From contig JAIBBR010000005.1 in the NCBI GenBank assembly GCA_019694575.1, positions 17,709-81,708 on the forward strand: a stretch of DNA of 64,000 bases, read 5' to 3'. The notes beneath the pieces were generated by a model. The model did no database searches. It had not been told where the DNA came from and saw only the letters and a list, made by a program, of their open reading frames with translations. Below are positions 56,434-64,000 of this stretch, one piece after another (the stretch's first letter is position 1; each line of letters begins with the position of its first letter). The translations under genes and the position numbers were made by a program. This DNA is from Myxococcaceae bacterium (GTDB lineage: Bacteria; Myxococcota; Myxococcia; Myxococcales; Myxococcaceae).

Positions 56434-58938
56434 TCAGCCACCCCGTTTGCCGTCGTGAAGCAAGAAGTCGTTGGGGTCTACCTGCCCGGGCGCTGACGTT
56501 TCGGTGCGAGGCGCAGTGCCGTCTAAAAAGGGCTCCAACCTCCCGGGAACTGCCTTGCCCGCGAGCAACCCTGTCACGGGGTCAATGCGCACCAGCGAAA
56601 TGCCCGCAGGCACCTCGAAGTCTCGCACCGGCAAACCCTCGTGCGCATGGCGCATGAATTCGAGCCACACTGGCAGGGCTGCTTTACCGCCCGTCTCACC
56701 GGGGCCGAGCGGCTTGGGCTCATCAAAGCCGACCCATGCGGTGGCCACGTAATCGACCGTGTAACCCGAGAACCACGCATCGCGGTGCTCTTGCGTGGTG
56801 CCGGTTTTGCCCGCGGCGGGGCGATTCAATTCTCTCACCGCGGTGGCGGTGCCTTCTTCAACCACGCTGCGCATCATCGACGTCGTTAAGTACATCACCG
56901 GCGCGGGCAGCACGTCTTCGAATGAAGCGTGGTGCTCTTCGAGAATGGCTCCGCTTTGGTCGGCCACTTTCACCAGCATCAACGGCTCGGCGTAGCGGCC
57001 GAGCGACTGCACGGTAGAATACGCGTTCGCTTCTTCGAGCAGCGTCACTTCGCCCGTGCCCAATGCCAGTGTGGGGCTGTCGGGCAGCTCGGCGCGAATG
57101 CCGGCTTTGTGCGCGAACTCGATGACGGTGGCCGGTGTCAAACTCTGAATCAAGCGCACCGAGACGGTATTCTTCGAGCGGGTCAACGCTTGCCGCAGCG
57201 TCATTGGCCCATCGAAACCGCCGCGCTCGAAGTTCTGCGGAGTCCACTTCTTGCCGGTGGTGGGGTCGCGAATTTCTTCGGGCGCGTCATTGACGATAGA
57301 CAGCGTGGTGTAGCGGCCGTCAGCCACCGCGGCACCATAGAGAAAGGGTTTGAAAGAAGAGCCGGGCTGCCGTTTCGCTTGCGTGGCGCGGTTGAAAGCT
57401 GAGAGGGCGAAGTCATAACCGCCCACCATCGCCACCACCGAGCGGTCCGTCGGGTCGATGACCACCAAGCCGCCTTGTACAGCGGGCACTTGCGAAAGCT
57501 TCGCTTCTAGCACCCGGCTGGCAGGCAGTGCTTTGCCCAAACGTACGCGCACCAGTTGGCCCGGCTTCACCAACGCGTCGATGGTCGCCGGCACCGCGCC
57601 GAGCTTGCCCGCCGCATCACGGGGCCGCGCCCAGGTGTGCTCCTTCAAATCAAGCTGTGCTTGCTGCGTCACCAGGTCGAGCAGCGCAGTGTTCTTCTTT
57701 TCATCGAGGCTCAGCACCACGCCGACGGTGTCGACGCCTTCACTGAGCGCGCGCACCGGCATGGCGCGAGCGAGCGCTTCGTCAGCAGACTCGACCGGCT
57801 CGTCGGTGTCGGCGACGGCGTCGGGGTCGGCGTCAGTTTCGGGTACGGGCGGCTGCGTCAGCTTCAGCGGGCTCAAGTCAGCCACCAGCACGTCGTCGGG
57901 CCGGCGCTTGCCCGCTTCGGCGACGCGTTTTTGCAGCAGCGGTTTGAGCGTTTGGTAACGGTTGAGGTCGATTTCGCCCACCGCGCCGCGGTAACCCTGG
58001 CGGCGATCAATCGCTTCGAGCCCTGAACGCACCGCTTCTTCGGCGAAAGGTTGTAGCTTCACGTCCATCGCGATTTCCACGCGCAGGCCGCCCTCCATCA
58101 CGCTCTTTTCGCCGTAACGGGCGAGCAGCTGCTTACGAATGTCTTCGACGTAATAGCCGCCCATTGGTGGAGGTGGGCGCGGCCCGAGCACAATCGGCTT
58201 TTCCATTTCGGCATCGACTTGCGCTTGCGGCACGAAGTGGTTGCGCCCGAGCTGCGTCAGCACATAGCGCTGCCGTTTTTTCGCGCGCACGATGTTGCTC
58301 ACTGGGTTGATGACATGCGGCAACTGCGGAGTGCCCGCCAGCACCGCCGCCTCGCCCAAGGTGAGCTGCTTGGCGGGCTTGCCGAAGTAATAGAGCGCCG
58401 CTTCTTCGATGCCGTAGCGCTGGTGCCCGAAAAAAATCGTATTGACATAGAGGTTGAGAATTTCGTCTTTGGTGAGCGCCTTTTCCATGCGGGGCGTCAA
58501 AATCCACTCCCGTACTTTGCGGGCGAACGAGCGCTCGCGGGTGAGCAGCAGGCCGCGGCAGGCTTGCTGCGAAATGGTTGAAGCGCCCGACTTTTGCGAA
58601 CCGGGTATCAAGTTCTTCACCGCCGCGCGCAAGATGCCCAAAAAGTCGAGGCCCTCGTGTTGGTAGAAGTCGGCGTCTTCAGCGGCGAGAAACGCGTTCT
58701 TCACATGCGCAGGCAGCGTGGTGACGTCGACCCAGGTACGGCGCTCTTTGTAGTACTCGGCGCAGAGCACGCCGCCTTTGCAATAGACCTTGGTCACTTG
58801 CGGCGGCCGGTATTTTTTCAAGTCTTCTACCGAGGGCAAATCGCGCGAGAGATAGGCGTACGTGCCCGCGCCCATGCCCGTCAGCAGCACGAGACCGACC
58901 ACGGCGGTCCACACCAGCCTGAAGAACCATTTGCGCAT
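56434..58938 (-). CDS. Class A penicillin-binding protein (bifunctional peptidoglycan synthase)
   Basis: 834 residues from the ATG at 58938; an ATG seven codons upstream is possible. A single N-terminal helix (about 5-28) anchors it in the inner membrane. The glycosyltransferase domain shows EDADFYQHEGLDFLGILRA with its catalytic Glu, then GASTISQQACR and KDEILNLYVNTIFFG. The transpeptidase domain has the catalytic Ser in PGSSFKPF (S-x-x-K), SRSKNTV (S-x-N) and AAGKTGTT (KTG). An acidic insertion (ETDADPDAVADTDEPVESAD) lies near residue 370, between the domains. First gene of an operon ending in a histidine kinase, which could sense wall status; that link is inferred. Confidence 0.93.
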   Translation of the reverse strand: MRKWFFRLVWTAVVGLVLLTGMGAGTYAYLSRDLPSVEDLKKYRPPQVTKVYCKGGVLCAEYYKERRTWVDVTTLPAHVKNAFLAAEDADFYQHEGLDFLGILRAAVKNLIPGSQKSGASTISQQACRGLLLTRERSFARKVREWILTPRMEKALTKDEILNLYVNTIFFGHQRYGIEEAALYYFGKPAKQLTLGEAAVLAGTPQLPHVINPVSNIVRAKKRQRYVLTQLGRNHFVPQAQVDAEMEKPIVLGPRPPPPMGGYYVEDIRKQLLARYGEKSVMEGGLRVEIAMDVKLQPFAEEAVRSGLEAIDRRQGYRGAVGEIDLNRYQTLKPLLQKRVAEAGKRRPDDVLVADLSPLKLTQPPVPETDADPDAVADTDEPVESADEALARAMPVRALSEGVDTVGVVLSLDEKKNTALLDLVTQQAQLDLKEHTWARPRDAAGKLGAVPATIDALVKPGQLVRVRLGKALPASRVLEAKLSQVPAVQGGLVVIDPTDRSVVAMVGGYDFALSAFNRATQAKRQPGSSFKPFLYGAAVADGRYTTLSIVNDAPEEIRDPTTGKKWTPQNFERGGFDGPMTLRQALTRSKNTVSVRLIQSLTPATVIEFAHKAGIRAELPDSPTLALGTGEVTLLEEANAYSTVQSLGRYAEPLMLVKVADQSGAILEEHHASFEDVLPAPVMYLTTSMMRSVVEEGTATAVRELNRPAAGKTGTTQEHRDAWFSGYTVDYVATAWVGFDEPKPLGPGETGGKAALPVWLEFMRHAHEGLPVRDFEVPAGISLVRIDPVTGLLAGKAVPGRLEPFLDGTAPRTETSAPGQVDPNDFLLHDGKRGG

Positions 58939-59067
58939 TGCTTGGCCGCGGGGAGTCATGGCGTTGCGTCACCCACCTTACCTTTAAAAAAGCCGAATGA
59001 ACGAATCGCGGCGGCCTTCGAAAAGGGAGGGCCGCCGCGAAAGGAATGTCAGGTGAAGGGGGGGTTT

Positions 59068-60012
59068 TTAGGGCATCGGCTCGGGGGTGGGCAGGGCGTG
59101 CGGTACGTCGCTCAATGAGTTCATCTCGTCTTCGGTTTCCACCTTCACTTTGGCCACGCGCGAAGCATTGACGCGCGCCTTCACGTATTTCGGCGAAAGG
59201 CTGGTGGCGATGAAGTATTCGTCTTTCGCTTCTTGCGCTTGGCCGGTGCGCTCATAGGCCACGCCCAAGTTGTTGTGCACGAACGCCACGTGGGGCAACA
59301 GCTTGGCCGCTTGCTCCAGCACGCCCACCGCTTGCTCGTTCTGGTTGGCGCGCAAGTAGGCAAGGCCCAAGTTGTTGAGCGCGTAGCCGTGGTCAGGCTT
59401 CAGCTCTACCGCGCGCTCAAAAGCGGTGATGGCGGCGGTCAAGTCACCGAGCGAAAGCTGCGCCAGCCCCGCGGCTTGGTGGTTCTCGGGGTTGCCGTCG
59501 TCACGCACCAGCGCTGACTGCGCGGCACCCAAGGCGGCTTGGTAGTCGCGCGCTTTCAACCATGCCCGGGCTTCGCGCAGGCACGGCACCGCGTCGTCCA
59601 TCACGTCGTCACACAGCCGGCCCTGCGCCACCGCGGCCAAGGTGAATCGCTTCTGCGTCATGGCGAGCTCGGCGACGAGCTGGAGCGTTTCGGCATCGTG
59701 CTCGTTTTGGTACAGCGCGCGGCGGGCTTCAGTGAGCGCCCCGGCGAGGTCTCCGTCGGTCTTCAGTTGCTCGGCGCGAGCCAGGTGGTCTACCGCGGGG
59801 GTGTCGTGGGCCAGCGAGAGCGCGTCAGTCGGCGCCGGGGCGGGTTTTTCCAGCGCGGTGGTTTCTTTCGCGTCAGTGGCTGAAACATCGAGCACCGGCA
59901 GCACCGCTGGCTTGGCCACGGCGATGGGCGCTTTGCTTTCAGGGGTTTGTTTTTCAGTACAGCCGGGGGCGAACAACGCCCACATCGCAGCAGCAAGCAG
60001 GGTCTTCTTCAT
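59068..60012 (-). CDS. TPR-repeat lipoprotein
   Basis: 314 residues. The signal ends in MWALFAPGC; the last residues before Cys (A-P-G) are acceptable for lipidation. An Ala/Pro linker leads to TPR units from about residue 75 to 270, for example RAEQLKTDGDLAGALTEARR, AGLAQLSLGDLTAAITAFER, LNNLGLAYLRANQNEQAVG and NNLGVAYERTGQAQEAKDEY. The C-terminus is acidic and Pro-rich. It resembles the single TPR lipoproteins (GltE/AglT-like or PilW-like) that assist outer-membrane assemblies, but its genomic neighbours do not identify a partner. It lies 128 bases downstream of the PBP gene start, with its own promoter region. Confidence 0.75.
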   Translation of the reverse strand: MKKTLLAAAMWALFAPGCTEKQTPESKAPIAVAKPAVLPVLDVSATDAKETTALEKPAPAPTDALSLAHDTPAVDHLARAEQLKTDGDLAGALTEARRALYQNEHDAETLQLVAELAMTQKRFTLAAVAQGRLCDDVMDDAVPCLREARAWLKARDYQAALGAAQSALVRDDGNPENHQAAGLAQLSLGDLTAAITAFERAVELKPDHGYALNNLGLAYLRANQNEQAVGVLEQAAKLLPHVAFVHNNLGVAYERTGQAQEAKDEYFIATSLSPKYVKARVNASRVAKVKVETEDEMNSLSDVPHALPTPEPMP

Positions 60013-60132
60013 GGCGGTTTTTCCTTTGGCGGGTTGTGTTCCCGCGAAGGAGCTATTGCGACCGTTGTGCCAGCGTCTAAAGGCTTGTTCTCGCTCGAGG
60101 GCAGAATGCTGGCCGCGGTCAGCCAGCCACGG

Positions 60133-61329
60133 CTACTGCACGCAGTAGGGCGCGAAGACGATGCTGCCGACCACGTCTCGGTTGTAGCCGCCTTGTGCGT
60201 CGTTCGAAAGGCTCCACAAAACCAGCGTGGTGCCATCGGCTTGTGCGCCCGACAGTGTGCGCAGCGGAGCGCCGATGCCAAGACCGTAGCCGCCAGACAC
60301 CGTTGCGCCACTCACGGTAATGGAGCCCAAGTTGTCAGTGACCAAGCCACCCTGGCCGTCGTCGTGGCCACCGTAAAAGGTGATGGTGTTGCCTGACGCC
60401 GAAGCCCCCAACACGAGCTGCCCGGGAAGGCTGACGGCGGCGCCAATCAACCCTGAAAAGGTGACGCCGATGACGGTGTTGGTGCCGGTGCTTTGCAGGT
60501 AGTTGCCGCCTTGCGCATCGGTGATGCTGGCGAAAAACAGCAAGGTGTTGCCGTTGGCCGAAATGCCACTCACCGGGTAGCCCGAAGCATCAACAGCTGC
60601 GCCCCAATTGCCCGACACCTGCGCCGAGGGAGGCACGCAAGGTGCTTCGCACACGTCTTGGTCGCAGATGTTCGATGTGCAATCGCTCGCGCCGCTGCAC
60701 ATTTTGCCGTTCGCGCACTTCGGGCAATTCGCGCCACAGTCTTTGTCGGTCTCGTTGCCGTTCTTGATGCCGTCGCTGCAGGTGGGCATCGCTTGGCCGC
60801 CGGTGCCTGTACCTCCACCCATCGACATGCCACCCCCGGTGGCGGTACCGCCTCCGGTGCTGTTTCCTCCACCGGTTGCGCTGCCACCGCCTGCTGAAGA
60901 GCCTCCACCGGTTGCGCTGCCACCGCCTGTTGCAGCGCCTCCACCGGTTGCGCTGCCACCGCCTGTTGCAGCGCCTCCGCCAGTTTGGGTGCTGCCACCT
61001 GTTGCAGTTCCTCCACCGTTCGCCGTGCCTCCGCCGGCACTGGTTCCTCCGCCCGCCGCGGTGCCGCCGCCGGTGTTGGTACCACCGCCGGTGCCCGTAG
61101 CTCCGCCCGTCGGCGCTCCGCCTCCTGTCGAAGTGCCACCACCCGTCGCGGTGCCCCCGCCGCTCGCGGTCATGCCTCCACCGGTACCGTTCCCACCGCC
61201 GCTCCCTCCGCCCGTGGCGATGCCTCCGCCCGCGCCTGGCCCGGCATCGGGCAAATCGCCTCCGACGTCATCGAGACAGGCATACAGCGTGGTGCTCACC
61301 AGCAAGAGAAGCAGAAGAAGTCGAGACAT
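60133..61329 (-). CDS. Lipoprotein with long GGGT/GGGS low-complexity linker
   Basis: 398 residues from the ATG at 61329. The signal MSRLLLLLLLVSTTLYAC ends in a lipobox-like LYAC. Residues about 32-182 are almost only Gly, Thr, Ser and Ala in units like T-G-G-G-x-A/S, probably a flexible stalk. Then comes a compact Cys-rich module (CSDGIKNGNETDKDCGANC, CANGKMCSGASDC, ICDQDVC), which is common in myxobacterial surface lipoproteins. The final ~160 residues form a beta-rich domain with repeated phrases (SGISANGNTLLFFASITDAQ, GASASGNTITFYGGHDDGQG, ADGTTLVLWSLSNDAQG). Likely surface-displayed; no enzymatic motif. Confidence 0.78.
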   Translation of the reverse strand: MSRLLLLLLLVSTTLYACLDDVGGDLPDAGPGAGGGIATGGGSGGGNGTGGGMTASGGGTATGGGTSTGGGAPTGGATGTGGGTNTGGGTAAGGGTSAGGGTANGGGTATGGSTQTGGGAATGGGSATGGGAATGGGSATGGGSSAGGGSATGGGNSTGGGTATGGGMSMGGGTGTGGQAMPTCSDGIKNGNETDKDCGANCPKCANGKMCSGASDCTSNICDQDVCEAPCVPPSAQVSGNWGAAVDASGYPVSGISANGNTLLFFASITDAQGGNYLQSTGTNTVIGVTFSGLIGAAVSLPGQLVLGASASGNTITFYGGHDDGQGGLVTDNLGSITVSGATVSGGYGLGIGAPLRTLSGAQADGTTLVLWSLSNDAQGGYNRDVVGSIVFAPYCVQ

Positions 61330-61455
61330 GACGGTTACTCCAAGCATACCCGGGGGTTGGGGTGTATCGCTTTAACGTGGGCTCTTCGCAAAGTCTGGTT
61401 GAGACGGCCCGATTCGGCATTTTTTTAAGAGCCCGGTTACACTTGTCGCCCTTCA

Positions 61456-62124
61456 GTGAAAGTCAGCTCCTCTACACTTTCGACGAATGTCGGTCTTCGC
61501 CAGACTGCGACACCGGTTCGCACCGAGCCACACCCGCTCAACGTGTTGTTGTTCGGCAAGCGGCCGCCGAAGTTAATTGACCCGAGGCGGCACCCGAAGG
61601 TGGGCAAGGGCCTGAAAAAGCTCGAGCACGCGAAAGACCAAATCGCCGAGCTGGCGGGGCACTTGGGCCAGGAGCTGTCGATTGCGCTGTGCGAGGGCAA
61701 TAACGCCTGCATCTCACGTGACGGGCAAATCGCCTTTGGCGTGGAGCTGCTCGAGCACCACCAAGACAACGACGATTTAATGATGGCGATTTTGGGCCAC
61801 GAAATTGGTCACCAGCCTTGGTACTGGCCTGAAGGCGACTTGGGGCCGATGACCCAGAAGCAGCTCGACACACTCTTTCGTGAAGAAGAAGCGAAAGCCG
61901 ACCGTTTCGCCGGGCGGGTGCTGGCTGATTTGAAGGCCGACCCCCAAGCGATTGGTGCGTTTTTGAAGGCGCACGCCAAGTTCGAAGCGGCGAAGCCGTC
62001 TGACTATTACCCCGCTGACGTGCGCGCCGAGATGATTGCCAAGGCCTTCGTGCAGCGAAAAGCTGACTTGGCATCGCGTACGCTTTCGCCGGCGATGAAG
62101 CGGCGCATGTCGGAGCTGCGGTAG
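61456..62124 (+). CDS. M48-like zinc metalloprotease
   Basis: 222 residues from a GTG at 61456. The zinc motif H-E-x-x-H is present as GHEIGH (about residues 113-118), preceded by DDLMMAILGHE and followed about 40 residues later by EEEAKADRFAGRVL, the E-x-x-A-D glutamate of peptidase M48 proteins. No signal peptide or membrane helix is seen, so it may act in the cytoplasm or be a soluble M48-like relative. The N-terminal 45 residues are unremarkable. The gene lies 58 bases upstream of prfC on the same strand. Substrate unknown. Confidence 0.75.
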   Translation: MKVSSSTLSTNVGLRQTATPVRTEPHPLNVLLFGKRPPKLIDPRRHPKVGKGLKKLEHAKDQIAELAGHLGQELSIALCEGNNACISRDGQIAFGVELLEHHQDNDDLMMAILGHEIGHQPWYWPEGDLGPMTQKQLDTLFREEEAKADRFAGRVLADLKADPQAIGAFLKAHAKFEAAKPSDYYPADVRAEMIAKAFVQRKADLASRTLSPAMKRRMSELR

Positions 62125-62182
62125 GTGTCAACACCAGGCAACCTGTTGCCGGCGGCGACCTTCTGGTAAGCGCCCGGGCGCT

Positions 62183-63808
62183 ATGAGCACAGAGCTAGAA
62201 CGCGAAATTGCCCGGCGGCGCACGTTCGCCATTATTTCTCACCCTGACGCAGGCAAGACCACGCTCACCGAGAAGCTGCTGCTGTACGGCGGGGCCATTC
62301 ACTTGGCCGGCAGCGTCAAAGCCAAGCGCGCGCGGCGCCACGCCACTTCCGACTGGATGGAGCTGGAAAAAGAGCGCGGCATTTCAGTCACCTCGTCGGT
62401 GCTGCAATTTCCCTATCGGGGGCACGCGGTGAACCTGCTCGACACTCCGGGCCACCAAGACTTCTCTGAAGACACGTACCGCACGCTCGCCGCTGCCGAC
62501 GCGGCGGTCATGCTCATTGACGCAGCCAAGGGCGTCGAGCCGCAGACCAAGAAACTTTTCAAAGTGTGTCGAATGCGCGGCATTCCCATTTTCACTTTCG
62601 TCAACAAGCTCGACCGCTACGGCCGGTCGCCGCTCGAATTGATGGACGAGCTCGAGCAGGTGCTTGGCATTCGCGCGTACCCGATGAACTGGCCTATCGG
62701 CAGCGGCCCTGAATTTCGCGGCGTGTATGATCGCAACAGCAAAAACGTACACGTCTTCACTTCAGACGAATCGCACGGTGAGAGCGAAGTGGCTGAACGG
62801 GTGGTGCCGCTCGACGCACCAGAAATGGCCAGCGTGCTCACTGACGCCGAGCGCGCCAAGCTACAAGAAGACATCGACTTGCTCGACATCGGAGGCGACG
62901 CGTTCGACCGTTCGAAAGTCGACAGCGGTCAGCTCTCGCCCATGTTCTTCGGCAGCGCGATGACCAACTTCGGCGTGCGCCCGTTTCTCGACGCCTTTCT
63001 CGAGCTCGCGCCACTGCCCGCCGGCCGCAAAGCGGTGACTGGTTTCGTCGAGCCCACCCGTGAAGCATTTTCGGGCTTCGTTTTCAAAATTCAAGCCAAC
63101 ATGGACCCCTCGCACCGCGACCGCATTGCCTTTTTGCGGGTGGTTTCAGGCAAGTACGAAAAGGGCATGAGCGCGTTTCATTCACGCTTGGGCAAAGACG
63201 TGCGCCTCGCCAAGCCCAGCCAATTCATGGCCGCCGAACGCACCGCGATTGAAGACGCCTGGCCGGGCGACGTGATTGGGCTCTTCGACCCAGGCCAGTA
63301 CCGCATCGGAGACTCGCTCGCCAAGGGCGGCCCGCTCGACTTCGAAGGCGTGCCTCGCTTTTCGCCTGAACATTTCGCAGTGGTGCGCGCCAAAGACCCC
63401 CTGCGCCGCAAGCAGATGGAAAAAGGTCTCGAGCAGCTCTCTGAAGAAGGCACGATTCAAATTTTTCAGCAGCCACAAATGGGCATGAAAGACCCGATTG
63501 TGGGCGTGGTGGGCGCGCTGCAATTCGAAGTGCTGCAGTACCGCATCGAGCACGAGTATGGCGCGCAGATTCTGCTCGACCGCCTGCCGTACACGCACGC
63601 CCGGTGGGTGGTGGGCCCTCAATTCGATGCCAAGACTTTCGACTGGGAAGGCAACCGTCAAACCGTGCAAGACCGCGACGGGTTGCCGCTGGTGCTCTTT
63701 CGCGACGACTGGGCCCTGCAACACGCCGAAGACAAACACCCCGAGTTCACGTTTCTCTCGGCCGCACCGCAGCTGCGGGCCGGAGCGGTGGTGGCGGCTC
63801 CTGCGTAA
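62183..63808 (+). CDS. prfC: Peptide chain release factor 3
   Basis: 541 residues, close to the usual length. RF3 is the GTPase that recycles RF1/RF2 from the ribosome after termination. G1 reads HPDAGKT (about 20-26), followed by KLLLYGGAIHLAGSVKAKRA, a family hallmark. ERGISVTSSV is the G2/switch I region, DTPGHQDFSEDTYRTL is G3, NKLDR is G4, and the C-terminal domain contains GVVGALQFEVLQYRIEHEY, another RF3 signature. The ATG is preceded by no clear Shine-Dalgarno; MSTELEREIARRRTFAIISH matches family N-termini. About 190 bases after it, to the window end, contain no recognised gene. Confidence 0.96.
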   Translation: MSTELEREIARRRTFAIISHPDAGKTTLTEKLLLYGGAIHLAGSVKAKRARRHATSDWMELEKERGISVTSSVLQFPYRGHAVNLLDTPGHQDFSEDTYRTLAAADAAVMLIDAAKGVEPQTKKLFKVCRMRGIPIFTFVNKLDRYGRSPLELMDELEQVLGIRAYPMNWPIGSGPEFRGVYDRNSKNVHVFTSDESHGESEVAERVVPLDAPEMASVLTDAERAKLQEDIDLLDIGGDAFDRSKVDSGQLSPMFFGSAMTNFGVRPFLDAFLELAPLPAGRKAVTGFVEPTREAFSGFVFKIQANMDPSHRDRIAFLRVVSGKYEKGMSAFHSRLGKDVRLAKPSQFMAAERTAIEDAWPGDVIGLFDPGQYRIGDSLAKGGPLDFEGVPRFSPEHFAVVRAKDPLRRKQMEKGLEQLSEEGTIQIFQQPQMGMKDPIVGVVGALQFEVLQYRIEHEYGAQILLDRLPYTHARWVVGPQFDAKTFDWEGNRQTVQDRDGLPLVLFRDDWALQHAEDKHPEFTFLSAAPQLRAGAVVAAPA

Positions 63809-64000
63809 GGGCCCGCCGCAAAATAAACGGTCCGAGATCTGCGCCGAGGCGCCCGGATGGCGAGGCGCGCGACCTAACCCGTATCGGTCACCGGCCCCGA
63901 AAAAAGGCGGTGATGTTGAGGCGTCGGGCGAGAAGGACCGGGCTGTGCCGTAGCGATTGAGGAATTCCGCGCTTTGCGCGCGAAGTCCTCTTGACCTCCG

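Noticed and set aside
60780..61240. CRISPR-like periodic repeat
   Set aside because: The period is short and irregular and translates to T-G-G-G-x-A units; there are no unique spacers of constant length and no cas genes.
60608..61375. 255-codon plus-strand frame rich in Pro-Pro-Pro-Val
   Set aside because: It is the antisense of the GGGT linker of the 60133-61329 lipoprotein; the repeat gives open frames on both strands. The minus frame has the signal, lipobox and Cys-rich module.

Overview
The window looks like a chromosomal segment of a myxobacterium (phylum Myxococcota). The main reasons are a MYXO-CTERM-type C-terminal anchor (gene at 29177-30502), an AgmX/PglI-type C-terminal domain behind an FHA domain (22363-24531), an OMP_myx-like outer-membrane barrel, and very many secreted lipoproteins. 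Several of these carry Gly/Ser/Thr-rich 'GGGT' linkers directly after the lipobox cysteine. Base composition is high GC with G/C-biased third positions. No rRNA, tRNA, CRISPR array, integrase or intact insertion sequence was recognised; there are no search results behind this annotation, only reading of the sequence.

Layout. 1-2.6 kb: 3' end of a probable family 1 glycosidase, then a translationally coupled pair made of an organophosphate-antiporter-type MFS protein and a PhnZ-like diiron HD oxygenase, then a small XRE regulator. 2.6-5.6 kb: type II NADH dehydrogenase, a remnant of a DUF4143 ATPase, and isocitrate lyase. 5.7-9.3 kb: a zinc-ribbon membrane protein, a decayed ttcA, a BNR-like lipoprotein, a histidine kinase remnant and about 350 bases with no convincing gene. 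9.3-18.0 kb (minus strand): a tightly packed six-gene operon of TPR proteins, small lipoproteins and an outer-membrane barrel. 18.1-22.2 kb: an EBP-like membrane protein, a B-lectin lipoprotein, and a lipoprotein with one CXXCH motif next to a decayed copy of itself. 22.4-24.9 kb (minus): a GltG-like FHA-TM-AgmX/PglI protein with a small partner.

25.1-38.9 kb (plus): seven large exported proteins, six of them lipoproteins, in about four transcription units. They are a beta-propeller/di-haem protein, three related lipoproteins built from a VWA-like domain, calcium-type DxDxDG repeats and a shared C-terminal module, a thrombospondin-3-repeat MYXO-CTERM protein, a 14-repeat propeller-like lipoprotein and a PPC-like lipoprotein. 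With the Glt-like genes beside them they could form a trans-envelope/surface-adhesion assembly comparable in logic to the Glt/CglB focal-adhesion machinery of Myxococcus. That is the main candidate for an undescribed system here, and it is an inference from domains and adjacency.

39-47 kb: a REP-like inverted repeat between two convergent stops, small lipoproteins, a possible ADP-ribosyltransferase-type toxin, a GMC oxidoreductase with a Tat-lipoprotein small subunit, and an outer-membrane barrel. 47-52 kb: galU with a coupled unknown gene, priA, and a small lipoprotein. 52-59 kb (minus): a packed operon of class A PBP, FG-GAP-like protein, solute-binding protein and histidine kinase. 59-64 kb: a TPR lipoprotein, a GGGT lipoprotein, an M48-like metalloprotease and prfC.
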